In this document: piece by piece, positions 9,071-17,482 of the stretch
Position numbering within the stretch: the stretch's first letter is position 1
Layout: each line of letters opens with the position of its first letter
From: Peribacillus acanthi
Lineage (GTDB): Bacteria > Bacillota > Bacilli > Bacillales > DSM-1321
Direction: 5' to 3'
DNA: 64,000 nt
Assembly: GCF_003073175.1 (NCBI RefSeq)
Contig: NZ_QBBX01000009.1
Coordinates: 110,034 to 174,033, forward strand
The notes under the pieces: model-generated
The model's input: only the letters and a program-made list of their open reading frames with translations
Database searches by the model: none
Told to the model about the DNA's origin: nothing
Position numbers and translations under genes: made by a program

Positions 9071-9785
9071 AATCGAGAATCTTCATAAATATTTCGGTAA
9101 ATTAGAAGTACTTAAAGGGATTACGACTTCTATCAATGAGGGTGAAGTCGTGGCGATTATAGGACCTTCGGGTTCTGGGAAATCGACGTTCCTGCGTTGT
9201 ATGAACCTGTTAGAGCAACCAACAGAAGGAAAGATTTTTGTTAAAGATCAAGATATTACAAGCAAAAAAACAAATATCATGAAGGTTCGTGAAAATGTGG
9301 GAATGGTTTTCCAACACTTTCATCTTTTCCCTCACAAAACGGTATTAGAAAACCTCACTTATGCTCCAATAACAGTTAAAGGTCTTTCTAAACAAGAGGC
9401 GGAAAAAAAGGGGATGGATCTCCTTAAAAAAGTAGGATTGGCGGAAAAAGCAAAAGAATATCCGAACCGATTATCAGGTGGCCAAAAGCAAAGGGTAGCG
9501 ATTGCTCGAGCACTTGCTATGGATCCAGAAGTAATGTTATTTGATGAGCCAACTTCAGCTCTAGATCCTGAAATGGTAAAGGAAGTATTAGAAGTTATGA
9601 AGTCCCTAGCACACACCGGAATGACAATGGCGATTGTTACCCATGAGATGGGCTTTGCTAGAGAGGTTGCGGACCGAGTATTGTTCCTAGACGGGGGGAA
9701 TCTGGTGGAAGATGCTCCACCAGCAGAATTTTTTACATCTCCTAAATCAGCTCGTGCTAAAGATTTTCTTGAGAAAATGCTGTGA
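9063..9785 (+). CDS. artR: Arginine-type ABC transporter ATP-binding protein
   Basis: 240 aa polar amino-acid transporter ATPase. Walker A is GPSGSGKST (residues 34-42), the signature LSGGQKQRV starts at about 137, Walker B with catalytic Glu is [10 protein letters not shown] (D161, E162), and the H-loop reads VTHEMGF. GTG 9063 lies inside the end of artQ with AAAGGAG upstream. It energises uptake through ArtQ and corresponds to YqiZ. Confidence 0.92.
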   Translation: MIKIENLHKYFGKLEVLKGITTSINEGEVVAIIGPSGSGKSTFLRCMNLLEQPTEGKIFVKDQDITSKKTNIMKVRENVGMVFQHFHLFPHKTVLENLTYAPITVKGLSKQEAEKKGMDLLKKVGLAEKAKEYPNRLSGGQKQRVAIARALAMDPEVMLFDEPTSALDPEMVKEVLEVMKSLAHTGMTMAIVTHEMGFAREVADRVLFLDGGNLVEDAPPAEFFTSPKSARAKDFLEKML

Positions 9786-9788
9786 AAG

Positions 9789-9818
9789 AAGGATAGCCTT
9801 GGCTATCTTTCTTTTTTA
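9789..9818 (+). terminator. Terminator of artPQR
   Basis: AAGGATAGCC / GGCTATCTTT with a two-base loop, followed by a T-rich run. Confidence 0.88.
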
Positions 9819-9950
9819 TTTTTGGCTGTTTTCGTAATGTTTGTTACTAAGCTTCAAGGGTTTACTGTTGGTTTAAGTAGTATAAAGTATTGGATATCAA
9901 GTTACTCTACATAAGTGGGGAATCGATTAGAACGTGGAAGGAGGGACGTA

Positions 9951-10940
9951 ATGTTTAAGATTGGCTATAGAACTTTAAAAACATCTATCGGAGTAGCCAT
10001 AGCGATTTTAATTGCGCAAATTTTAGGTCTTTCCAATTTCCCATCTGCAGGAATCATTACAATCTTAAGTATTCAAGTTACAAAAAAGAAATCAGTAAAA
10101 ACATCCATTGATCGGTTTATTGCTTGTTTAATCAGTATTGTATTCTCTGTAATATTTTTCGAGGGAGTAGCGTATCATCCGATTGTCATTGGTCTAATGC
10201 TATTATTTTTCATTCCAACAGCTGTTGCAGCAAGAGTCCAAGATGGAATTGTAACGAGCAGTGTCATCATTCTACATATATATACTCAAGCAGAAATAAC
10301 CTACCAGTTTATTCTTAATGAAATTTCGTTGGTTCTTATTGGAATTGGTGTAGGTCTTGTTATGAATTTATACATGCCAAGCTTAGAGAATACATTATAC
10401 GAATACCAAGAGGAGATTGAGGAGAAATACAGTATAATTCTGAAGAGGATGGCTGACTACTTAAGAACGAATAATACAGAATGGGATGGGAAGGAAATTG
10501 TAGAGGTTTCAAAATTGCTTCAAAAGGCAAAGACTTTGGCGTTCCGAGACGTTGAAAATCATTTTTTACGACATGAAAATCTGTTTTATCATTATTTTAA
10601 AATGAGAGAAAAACAACTTGAGATAATAGAAAGGCTTTTACCTTTAATTAGTTCCATTCCTGCAACATGTAGTCAAAGTCACATGGTAGCAGAATTCATT
10701 GAAGAAATTAGCGAGAATGTACATCCAGAAAATACTGCTAACATTTATTTGAAAAAATTAGATGAGATGATGGAGCTGTTCAAGAGTATGGACTTACCAA
10801 ATACTAGAGAAGAATTTGAGGTTCGTGCAGCTCTGATTCAAATTACAAAGGAAATTCAAGACTATTTAAATTTGAAGAGTGAGTTTACTGGGTTGCCAAG
10901 TCGACAAGTGAATGAAAAAAGAAAAGGCCGTTTAAACTAA
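9951..10940 (+). CDS. yqjA: ArAE-type (aromatic acid exporter family) membrane protein YqjA
   Basis: 329 aa. ATG 9951 is chosen over the upstream GTG 9915 because GGAAGGAGGG sits directly before it. The N-terminal ~150 residues carry several membrane segments with the family-typical opening IGYRTLKTSIG. The C-terminal ~180 residues are soluble and helical (YEYQEEIEEKY onwards), as in the DUF939/ArAE proteins related to FusC. The transported substrate is unknown, and efflux of small aromatic or toxic acids is the family suggestion. The gene order matches yqjA of B. subtilis. Confidence 0.8.
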   Translation: MFKIGYRTLKTSIGVAIAILIAQILGLSNFPSAGIITILSIQVTKKKSVKTSIDRFIACLISIVFSVIFFEGVAYHPIVIGLMLLFFIPTAVAARVQDGIVTSSVIILHIYTQAEITYQFILNEISLVLIGIGVGLVMNLYMPSLENTLYEYQEEIEEKYSIILKRMADYLRTNNTEWDGKEIVEVSKLLQKAKTLAFRDVENHFLRHENLFYHYFKMREKQLEIIERLLPLISSIPATCSQSHMVAEFIEEISENVHPENTANIYLKKLDEMMELFKSMDLPNTREEFEVRAALIQITKEIQDYLNLKSEFTGLPSRQVNEKRKGRLN

Positions 10941-10978
10941 GTGGACGATAATCATAATCTGAAACGAAGGTGATAAGT

Positions 10979-11485
10979 GTGCGGCTACTATTAACTGTTT
11001 TTGTTATTTTGAGTATTTCTCCTGTTTGGCCAATTGGGCAGAATCCATTGCGTGGGGACCCTTTTATTATTGTGAATAAGACAAAAAATGAATTAGCTTT
11101 CATCAAAGATGGAAAAGTTCAGCAAGTCGTAAAAGCTGGGACGGGTAAAAGCCAGGACTTAACACCTGAAGGATTGTTTACTGTTACCGTAAAAGCGAAA
11201 AACCCATATTATCGTAAAAAGAATATTCCAGGTGGAGATCCTAGAAATCCACTAGGGACTCGATGGATTGGATTTGATGCTAGAGGTACGGATGGGCGTA
11301 CATATGGTATCCATGGAACAAATCAGCCATGGACAGTTGGTAAGTATGTTTCCCAAGGTTGTATTAGGCTTTTAAATCCTGTCGTGGAAAAGCTATATGA
11401 CCAGACTCCGATTGGGACAAAAATTCTTGTCACTCGCACGACAAAGGATTATAAACAGCTTGCTAAAGAGCATGGAGCCATATAG
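10979..11485 (+). CDS. yqjB: Secreted L,D-transpeptidase (YkuD domain)
   Basis: 168 aa. GTG 10979 is preferred because CGAAGG lies eight bases upstream. A GTG nine bases earlier would overlap that site. An N-terminal signal sequence of about 20 hydrophobic residues is followed by one YkuD domain. The catalytic region reads YGIHGTNQPWTVG then SQGCIRL, giving the His and nucleophilic Cys. Such enzymes make 3-3 crosslinks in peptidoglycan or attach wall proteins. It lacks the LysM of YkuD and the C-terminal PG-binding domain of the paralogue at 40893. The symbol is by synteny. Confidence 0.85.
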   Translation: MRLLLTVFVILSISPVWPIGQNPLRGDPFIIVNKTKNELAFIKDGKVQQVVKAGTGKSQDLTPEGLFTVTVKAKNPYYRKKNIPGGDPRNPLGTRWIGFDARGTDGRTYGIHGTNQPWTVGKYVSQGCIRLLNPVVEKLYDQTPIGTKILVTRTTKDYKQLAKEHGAI

Positions 11486-11506
11486 AGGATTATATTATTG
11501 CAGAAT

Positions 11507-11542
11507 AAAACCCTGAGCTTAAACAAGAGCTTCAGGGTTTTT
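11507..11542. terminator. Bidirectional terminator between yqjB and prli42
   Basis: AAAACCCTGAGCTT pairs with AGCTTCAGGGTTTT. T-runs occur on both strands, so it can end yqjB (+) and the miniprotein gene (-). Confidence 0.9.
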
Positions 11543-11546
11543 ATGT

Positions 11547-11642
11547 TTAAAATAAAAATGATATCCCAGTGAGTAAAGTTGAAAGCAACATAACTGCCAT
11601 CATCATATATACAACGAATTTACGAAACTTCCTATTTTTCAA
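11547..11642 (-). CDS. prli42: Stressosome-associated membrane miniprotein Prli42
   Basis: 31 aa, minus strand, TTG start at 11642 with AGGAGA eight bases upstream. The peptide begins MKNRKFRKFVVY and ends STLLTGISFLF: a basic N-terminus followed by one hydrophobic helix. Length, basic start and the LSTLLTG-type end match the Prli42 family that anchors the stressosome to the membrane in Listeria. There prli42 also lies between bkdB and the yqjE-like peptidase gene, and the same neighbourhood is seen here. Recognition is from memory of the family, with no search run. Confidence 0.82.
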   Translation of the reverse strand: MKNRKFRKFVVYMMMAVMLLSTLLTGISFLF

Positions 11643-11842
11643 ATTGCATCTCTCCTAATAAGGAATAGTACAAGTCTATTTTACCGATAAATGAGAGTTA
11701 ATACAACAGTTATTAGTAATACTGTATGGGAAGAATTTTGAAATAAAATGAGTTATTTTGAAGTAAAAAGCAGGGTTTTCGCGATTTTTGTAGAATAGTT
11801 TTTATTGAACTGAAAGTTAGTAGAAGAACTTGGGGGATTTCT

Positions 11843-12259
11843 ATGATTAACAAAGTTGACCACATTGGAATTGCTGTAAAATCACTGGAGTCTGCATTGG
11901 AATTATATCAAAACACTCTTGGGCTTACTTTTAAAGGAAAAGAAACAGTTGAAAGCCAAGGAGTAACTGTAGCATTTTTATCCGCAGGTAATACCATGTT
12001 GGAACTATTGGAAGCAACTTCTGAAAATAGTCCAATTGCCAAATTCATTGAAAAACGTGGGGAAGGAATTCACCATGTTGCGTTAGGTGTAACTAATATT
12101 GAAGATAGAATTCAAGAAGTGAAAGAAAAAGGAATTGTCATGATCAACGATCAACCCAAACCTGGTGCACATCATGCACAAGTTGCATTTTTGCACCCGA
12201 AGTCTACAGGTGGCGTTTTATATGAGTTTTGTGAACGTAAAGAGGAGGAGCAATCATGA
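11843..12259 (+). CDS. mce: Methylmalonyl-CoA epimerase
   Basis: 138 aa vicinal-oxygen-chelate protein. It interconverts (S)- and (R)-methylmalonyl-CoA, linking the carboxylase to the mutase. Two VOC repeats are visible. The metal-ligand positions are H7 (VDHIGIAV), the Glu of MLELLE, the His of IHHVALGV and the Glu near the C-terminus (LYEFCE). ATG 11843 follows GGGGGA. The stop overlaps the next start by four bases (ATGA), so the gene is coupled to the carboxylase. Equivalent to yqjC. Confidence 0.92.
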   Translation: MINKVDHIGIAVKSLESALELYQNTLGLTFKGKETVESQGVTVAFLSAGNTMLELLEATSENSPIAKFIEKRGEGIHHVALGVTNIEDRIQEVKEKGIVMINDQPKPGAHHAQVAFLHPKSTGGVLYEFCERKEEEQS

Positions 12260-13806
12260 TTGACATCTATGAAAAAATTAATGAATTATATGACAGACGC
12301 AGAGAAGTGGAACTAGGTGGAGGAGACGAGAGGATAGAAAAGCAACACGAAAAAGGAAAATTGACAGCCCGTGAACGAATCGACTTACTAGTCGATCCAG
12401 GGACTTTCGTAGAACTAAATCCTTTTATTTCTCATCGTTGTAATGATTTCGGTCTAGGGGAAGCGAAAGGTCCTGGAGACGGAGTTGTAACTGGTTATGG
12501 AAAAGTAAACGGAAGAGACATCTACCTATTTTCTCAGGATTTCACAGTTTTTGGCGGAGCGTTAGGGGAGATGCATGCTAAAAAGATTGCTAATGTAATG
12601 GATTTAGCAGCAAAAAATGGAGCGCCATTTGTTGGGCTGAACGATTCAGGGGGTGCACGGATTCAAGAGGGAGTCGTATCTCTTGATGGCTATGGACACA
12701 TTTTTTATCGAAACTCAATTTATTCCGGGGTTATCCCTCAAATTTCGGTAATTATGGGACCTTGTGCAGGTGGTGCTGTTTATTCACCGGCTATTACTGA
12801 TTTCGTTTTTATGGTTGAGAAAACAAGTCAGATGTTCATTACTGGCCCTAAGGTTATAGAAACAGTAACTGGAGAAAAAATCAGTGCTGAAGATTTAGGT
12901 GGAGCGGATGTCCATAATAGCATTAGTGGAAATGCACATTTCAAAGCTGATTCAGAAGAGGCGGTAATTGAAATGGTTCGTGCACTATTAAGCTACCTTC
13001 CACAGAATAATGAACAAAAACCTCCAAAATTAGAGGTCGACCCTTCTGACGATTATCGAGCTGACTTAACAGATGTGATCCCATTTGATGCCATCCGGCC
13101 ATATGATGTTCGTAAAGTAATAGAGCAGGTGGTCGATGGAGACTCCTTTATGGAGATTCAAAAAGACTTTGCACGAAATATTGTGATTGGACTTGCAAGA
13201 ATCAAAGGGGAAGTGGTTGGATTAGTTTGTAACCAACCAAAAGTGATGGCAGGTGGGCTTGATATCGATTCTTCTGATAAAGCGGCGCGTTTCATTCGTT
13301 TCTGTGATTCGTTCAATATTCCTATCATTACATTTGAGGATGTTACAGGGTTTTTCCCTGGAGTGAAACAGGAGCACGGCGGTATCATCCGTCACGGAGC
13401 AAAAATTCTCTATGCATATTCAGAAGCTACTGTACCAAAGCTTACTGTTATTCTACGAAAGGCATATGGTGGAGCTTATGTAGCCTTGAATAGTAAGTCT
13501 ATTGGAGCTGATCTTGTATTTGCATGGCCAAATGCAGAAATTGCTGTAATGGGACCTCAAGGAGCTGCCAACATCATTTTTGCTAGAGAAATTGCAAACA
13601 GTGAAGATCCAGAAGCGACAAGAGCTCAAAAAATTGAAGAATACAGAGAAAAGTTTGCGAATCCATATGTTGCAGCAAGTCAAGGAATGGTCGATGATGT
13701 AATTGATCCTAGAGAGACTAGAATTAAAATCATTCAAGCCCTTGAAATGCTTAGAAATAAGAAAGAATCCAGACCTTATAAGAAACATGGCAATATCCCG
13801 TTATAG
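12256..13806 (+). CDS. yqjD: Propionyl-CoA-type acyl-CoA carboxylase beta subunit (carboxyltransferase)
   Basis: 516 aa, the usual length of PccB / methylmalonyl-CoA decarboxylase alpha subunits. It carries the two crotonase-like carboxyltransferase halves, with the oxyanion motif GGARIQEG near residue 132 and KAYGGAY in the C-terminal half. It would move CO2 from biotin to propionyl-CoA. AGAGGAGGAG precedes ATG 12256, which overlaps mce by four bases. No biotin carboxylase or biotin-carrier subunit is encoded in the window, so it must borrow these from elsewhere (AccC/AccB or an unlinked alpha subunit). Equivalent to yqjD. Confidence 0.9.
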   Translation: MIDIYEKINELYDRRREVELGGGDERIEKQHEKGKLTARERIDLLVDPGTFVELNPFISHRCNDFGLGEAKGPGDGVVTGYGKVNGRDIYLFSQDFTVFGGALGEMHAKKIANVMDLAAKNGAPFVGLNDSGGARIQEGVVSLDGYGHIFYRNSIYSGVIPQISVIMGPCAGGAVYSPAITDFVFMVEKTSQMFITGPKVIETVTGEKISAEDLGGADVHNSISGNAHFKADSEEAVIEMVRALLSYLPQNNEQKPPKLEVDPSDDYRADLTDVIPFDAIRPYDVRKVIEQVVDGDSFMEIQKDFARNIVIGLARIKGEVVGLVCNQPKVMAGGLDIDSSDKAARFIRFCDSFNIPIITFEDVTGFFPGVKQEHGGIIRHGAKILYAYSEATVPKLTVILRKAYGGAYVALNSKSIGADLVFAWPNAEIAVMGPQGAANIIFAREIANSEDPEATRAQKIEEYREKFANPYVAASQGMVDDVIDPRETRIKIIQALEMLRNKKESRPYKKHGNIPL

Positions 13807-13920
13807 GACGGTTGAAAAAGATTGTAAGTATTCGTTCAAACCAAGGAATTTTGGTTTGCCACACCCCTCCTACAATAGGTATACTTGTTTTGGTACGTTA
13901 TACATATGGAGGTAGTAAAA

Positions 13921-15042
13921 ATGATTAATCAAGAGCGTTTACTTGCAGAGTTTTTAGAGCTTGTGCAAATTGATTCTGAAACGAAGTTCGAAACAGAAAT
14001 CTGTAAAGTGCTGAAAGAAAAGTTTTCTGCACTTGGTGTAGAAGTCTTCGAAGACGATACAACAGCTGTAACTGGCCACGGTGCTGGAAATTTAGTTTGT
14101 ACACTTCCGGCTACAAAAGATGGAGTGGACACGATTTACTTTACTTCCCACATGGATACAGTAGTACCTGGTAAAGGAATCAAACCTTCAATCCAGGATG
14201 GATATGTTGTGACTGATGGAACTACGATTCTAGGAGCAGATGATAAAGCAGGGTTAGCTGTCATGCTTGAAGCAATTCGTGTCCTTAAGGAACAAAACAT
14301 CGCTCATGGAAAAATCGAGTTTATTATTACTGTAGGGGAAGAGTCAGGTCTTGTTGGCGCTAAAGCATTAGACAGAAACTTGGTTACTGCTAAGTTCGGT
14401 TATGCGTTGGATAGTGACGGTAAAGTTGGAAACATCGTTGTAGCAGCACCTACTCAAGCAAAAGTTGTTGCAGTAATCAAAGGGAAAACAGCACATGCTG
14501 GAGTTGCACCTGAAAAAGGCATTTCTGCAATCACGATTGCGGCAAAAGCTATTTCTAGAATGCCTCTTGGTAGAATCGATGAGGAAACAACAGCTAACAT
14601 CGGTCGTTTCGAAGGTGGAAGACAAACTAATATCGTTTGCGACCATGTTGAAATCTTAGCTGAAGCTAGATCTCTTATTCCAGAGAAAATGGAAGAGCAA
14701 GTTCGTAAAATGAAGGAAGCTTTTGAATCTGCTGCTGAAGAAATGGGCGGAAAAGCTATTGTTGAAGTACAAGTAATGTATCCTGGGTTTAAATTCGGAG
14801 ACGGTGACCATGTTGTGGAAGTGGCGAAAAAAGCAGCTGCAAAAATTAATCGTCCAAGTGAATTGCAACAAAGTGGCGGGGGCAGTGATGCTAACGTAAT
14901 TGCAGGATTTGGAATCCCAACTGTAAACTTGGCAGTTGGTTATGAAGAAATCCACACTACAAATGAAAGAATGCCTATTGAAGAGCTTGTAAAGCTTGGA
15001 GAAATGGTTATTGCAATAATTGAAGAAGTATCTGGGGAATAA
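13921..15042 (+). CDS. yqjE: M20-family metallopeptidase, tripeptidase T-like (YqjE)
   Basis: 373 aa from ATG 13921, which has GGAGGTAG eight bases upstream. A start 36 bases earlier has no such site. The zinc-binding motifs of the M20 catalytic domain are SHMDTVVPG, LGADDKAG and VGEESGLVG. A dimerisation domain lies between about residues 175 and 290. The PepT-like subgroup cleaves small peptides in the cytosol, and the exact substrate is unknown. It sits in the yqjE position downstream of yqjD and ends at an intrinsic terminator. Confidence 0.88.
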   Translation: MINQERLLAEFLELVQIDSETKFETEICKVLKEKFSALGVEVFEDDTTAVTGHGAGNLVCTLPATKDGVDTIYFTSHMDTVVPGKGIKPSIQDGYVVTDGTTILGADDKAGLAVMLEAIRVLKEQNIAHGKIEFIITVGEESGLVGAKALDRNLVTAKFGYALDSDGKVGNIVVAAPTQAKVVAVIKGKTAHAGVAPEKGISAITIAAKAISRMPLGRIDEETTANIGRFEGGRQTNIVCDHVEILAEARSLIPEKMEEQVRKMKEAFESAAEEMGGKAIVEVQVMYPGFKFGDGDHVVEVAKKAAAKINRPSELQQSGGGSDANVIAGFGIPTVNLAVGYEEIHTTNERMPIEELVKLGEMVIAIIEEVSGE

Positions 15043-15067
15043 TTTCGCCGAGTAAAGAAATTAACCT

Positions 15068-15102
15068 AAAGGAGTATTTGCTATGAAGCAGGTACTCCTT
15101 TT
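15068..15102 (+). terminator. Terminator downstream of yqjE
   Basis: AAAGGAGTATTTGC pairs with GCAGGTACTCCTTTT. It ends only about 28 bases before the cheW start, so cheW expression may depend on read-through. Its left arm mimics a ribosome site before an ATG at 15083, discussed under rejected items. Confidence 0.8.
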
Positions 15103-15130
15103 CAATAAACGAACAAAGGAGGATTGGAAG

Positions 15131-15607
15131 ATGAGTACCATAGATAAAATTGTGGTTTTTAATTGTGGGAATGAGGAGTATGGCATTTCCATCCAACATG
15201 TAATATCAATCGAAAAACCTGGTGCACTGACCCCTATCCCCCAATTTCCTTCCTATGTTAAAGGGATGAGCAAAATTAGGGAAGAAGTTTTACCTATACT
15301 CGATCTTCGGACAGTCCTTTATGGGGTTGACACTGAGCCTGTCGCAGTGGAAACAAGATGGATTATCCTACATAGCAAGGAATTTGTATTTGGACTTATT
15401 TGTAGTCAGGCTAAAGAAATTATCGAAGTATCAGAATCATCCTTGACTAAATTGGGTTTAACTGGTTACAAAAAGACTGAATATTTACAGGGTGTTGTCA
15501 ATATAAATGGACGATTAATCACTATTATAGATCATGCCCAGTTATTACACTCACTTGATGGAATGAATCAACTAGAAGACTATGTGAATACAGTGAAAGA
15601 ATCCTAA
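15131..15607 (+). CDS. cheW: CheW-type chemotaxis coupling protein
   Basis: 158 aa single CheW domain, residues ~5-145 (DKIVVFNCGNEEYGI at the start, GMSKIREEVLPILDLR in the middle, GVVNINGRLITIIDH near the end). CheW links chemoreceptors to the CheA kinase at the cell pole. ATG 15131 has AAAGGAGG seven bases upstream. No other chemotaxis gene is nearby, so it is an orphan locus, and the domain alone does not say which receptor array it serves. A strong terminator follows. Confidence 0.87.
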   Translation: MSTIDKIVVFNCGNEEYGISIQHVISIEKPGALTPIPQFPSYVKGMSKIREEVLPILDLRTVLYGVDTEPVAVETRWIILHSKEFVFGLICSQAKEIIEVSESSLTKLGLTGYKKTEYLQGVVNINGRLITIIDHAQLLHSLDGMNQLEDYVNTVKES

Positions 15608-15610
15608 AAG

Positions 15611-15659
15611 AGTCCGGTCTCATCGTGGAATTAATTACTCGATGAGACCGGACTTTTTC
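15611..15659 (+). terminator. Terminator of cheW
   Basis: A perfect 15-bp stem (AGTCCGGTCTCATCG and its complement) with T-run. Confidence 0.95.
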
Positions 15660-15699
15660 TATTGTACATACAGGAAAATTAATTATATAGTTTATTTAG

Positions 15700-15918
15700 T
15701 ATCAGATACTAATACTTACTGATGATGCTGGGAGATTAGGTTTGTTAGCAGGCATTGATGGTTGTCGCTTTAAAAGACAGGTAAAACCAGGTGATCAACT
15801 TTTCTTAGAGGTAGAGATAACAAGATTAAAAGGTCCGATAGGAAAAGGGAAGGGAATTGCAAAAGTTGATGGTGAACTCGTTTGTGAAACCGAATTAATA
15901 TTTGCCTTTGGGGATTGA
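15700..15918 (+). pseudogene. Remnant of a FabZ-type 3-hydroxyacyl-ACP dehydratase
   Basis: The open frame after the stop at 15697 reads [20 protein letters not shown] and continues into [19 protein letters not shown], ending at TGA 15916. This is clearly the C-terminal ~60 residues of FabZ. The N-terminal half with the catalytic His and Glu is absent, and no ribosome site precedes the fragment, so it cannot be an active dehydratase. Bases 15742-15918 are the best-conserved part. The intact fabZ of the genome must lie elsewhere. Confidence 0.8.
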
Positions 15919-15985
15919 GTAAAGCTCTAGCATGTAAGTTCTTCTCCATTTTGGTAAAATAGGTGTATCGAAAGGAGGGTAGAGT

Positions 15986-17245
15986 ATGAGCCAATATTAT
16001 CCCAAAAATGGCAGAGTGATTTTGCATGTTGATATGAACAGTTTTTATGCATCCGTTGAAATGGCGTATGATTCAAATCTAAGGGGAAAGCCAGTTGCAA
16101 TAGCAGGTAATACCGAAGAGAGAAGAGGCATTATCATCACATGCAGCTACGAAGCAAGAAAACTGGGTGTAAAAACGACCATGCCACTTTGGGAGGCAAA
16201 AAAACTCTGTCCGAACCTTATTGTCCTTAAACCAAATTTTGAAAGATATAAAAAAGCTTCTGAGGCAATGTTTCATTTACTCCGTCAATATTCAACTTTA
16301 GTGGAACCAGTTTCAATCGATGAAGGATATGTGGACATAACACAGTCGTCACATATAGGTTCACCAATAGAAATTGCGAAAAGTATACAATTCAGACTTA
16401 AAGATACTATGGATTTACCATGTAGCATTGGTATTGCCCCAAATAAATTCCTTGCAAAAACAGCGTCAGATATGAAGAAGCCAATGGGAATCACTATATT
16501 GAGAAAACGAGATGTCCCATCAGTAATCTGGCCGTTACCTTGTGTAGAAATGCATGGAGTTGGGAAGAAAACAGCTGAAAAACTATCGACAATCGGAATC
16601 ATGACAATTGGTGATTTGGCGAATGCACACGATATTCAGATTAAAGCACTTTTAGGTATTAATGGCCTTCGTTTGAAAGAAAGAGCAAATGGGGTTGACC
16701 AACGTGAAGTAGATCCGGAATCCATCTATGATTATAAAAGTATTGGTAACTCAACTACTTTACCGAAAGATACGACGAATCAAAAGGAATTAGAAAATGT
16801 TATGAATGAGCTGTCGGAAAAGGTAGCCTATCGTTTGGCTAAGAAGTCCTTAGTAGGTTTAAAAATAGGCGTGACTATTCGTTATAAGGATTGGAAGACG
16901 ATAACTAGAAGTGTGACCCTTTTAAACCCAATTTTTAAAGCAAACGATATCAGTAAGAAAGCCATTGAAATTTTCAGAAAAAACTGGAATGGAGATCCCG
17001 TAAGGCTGCTCGGTGTAACGGCCTTGGAAGTAGATGAAAAAAACAACGCAATTAAACAGCTTGATATATTTTCGTTTCAAGAAGACGCTAAAGAAGAACC
17101 GCTTATTTCGGCCCTTGAAAAATTACAAGGGAAGTATGGAAAAGGAATCATATCAAAAGGAGTTATAGCTCCAAAAGATAATAGTGGATCCTTTACTGGG
17201 TCTGAGACGAGCTTTAGCAAGGATTTCTTTGATAAAAATCATTAA
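15986..17245 (+). CDS. polY1: DNA polymerase IV (Y family)
   Basis: 419 aa, syntenic with yqjH/polYA (dinB). Translesion polymerase. The metal-binding carboxylates are D16 (HVDMNSFYASVE) and D112-E113 (SIDEGYVD). Helix-hairpin-helix and little-finger regions follow. A clamp-binding motif QLDIFSF lies near residue 370, within the last 50 residues, so it should bind DnaN. AAAGGAGGG precedes ATG 15986. I see no LexA box in its short upstream region, unlike the uvrX gene at 62427. Confidence 0.92.
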   Translation: MSQYYPKNGRVILHVDMNSFYASVEMAYDSNLRGKPVAIAGNTEERRGIIITCSYEARKLGVKTTMPLWEAKKLCPNLIVLKPNFERYKKASEAMFHLLRQYSTLVEPVSIDEGYVDITQSSHIGSPIEIAKSIQFRLKDTMDLPCSIGIAPNKFLAKTASDMKKPMGITILRKRDVPSVIWPLPCVEMHGVGKKTAEKLSTIGIMTIGDLANAHDIQIKALLGINGLRLKERANGVDQREVDPESIYDYKSIGNSTTLPKDTTNQKELENVMNELSEKVAYRLAKKSLVGLKIGVTIRYKDWKTITRSVTLLNPIFKANDISKKAIEIFRKNWNGDPVRLLGVTALEVDEKNNAIKQLDIFSFQEDAKEEPLISALEKLQGKYGKGIISKGVIAPKDNSGSFTGSETSFSKDFFDKNH

Positions 17246-17354
17246 AAATGCCGATAACTTGCATGGCTTACCTAAAATTGCTACAGTAAAATGAGTTTAT
17301 TAACCGCATTTTTTCATTAACTTAGATAGAGCTCTTTGATGATTTTTGAGCAGT

Positions 17355-17435
17355 TTGATTGGACAGGAAGGAGCGAGTCAAGTGGGAAGGCACACAACCA
17401 TAAAGGTAGACTGCGAATACATTCCTTCCAATCAA
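17355..17435 (+). promoter_or_regulatory. Structured leader hairpin upstream of gndA
   Basis: TTGATTGGA (17355-17363) pairs perfectly with TCCAATCAA (17427-17435). After one bulged base, AGGAA (17365-17369) pairs with TTCCT (17422-17426). The left arm contains part of the ribosome site of the 27-codon ORF and the right arm lies inside that ORF, so translation and folding exclude each other. This looks like an expression-control leader for gndA. Confidence 0.5.
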
Positions 17436-17465
17436 CGAGGTAGTTTATTTGAGCAAATTAATTAG
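17382..17465 (+). CDS. 27-codon ORF in the gndA leader
   Basis: GTG 17382 has AAGGAG at ideal spacing (eight bases), and the frame ends with TAG 17463. The peptide begins MGRHTTIKVDCEYIP. The stop is 17 bases before the gndA start. I do not recognise it. It may be a regulatory leader peptide whose translation controls the hairpin, or a genuine miniprotein. No transmembrane segment is visible. Confidence 0.5.
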   Translation: MGRHTTIKVDCEYIPSNQRGSLFEQIN

Positions 17466-17482
17466 AAGGGGATGTTTAATAC

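Noticed and set aside
15083-15130. Upstream start for cheW at ATG 15083 with an AAAGGAG-like site
   Set aside because: Both the site and the ATG lie inside the yqjE terminator hairpin, and the added residues are not part of the CheW domain. ATG 15131 has its own AAAGGAGG.
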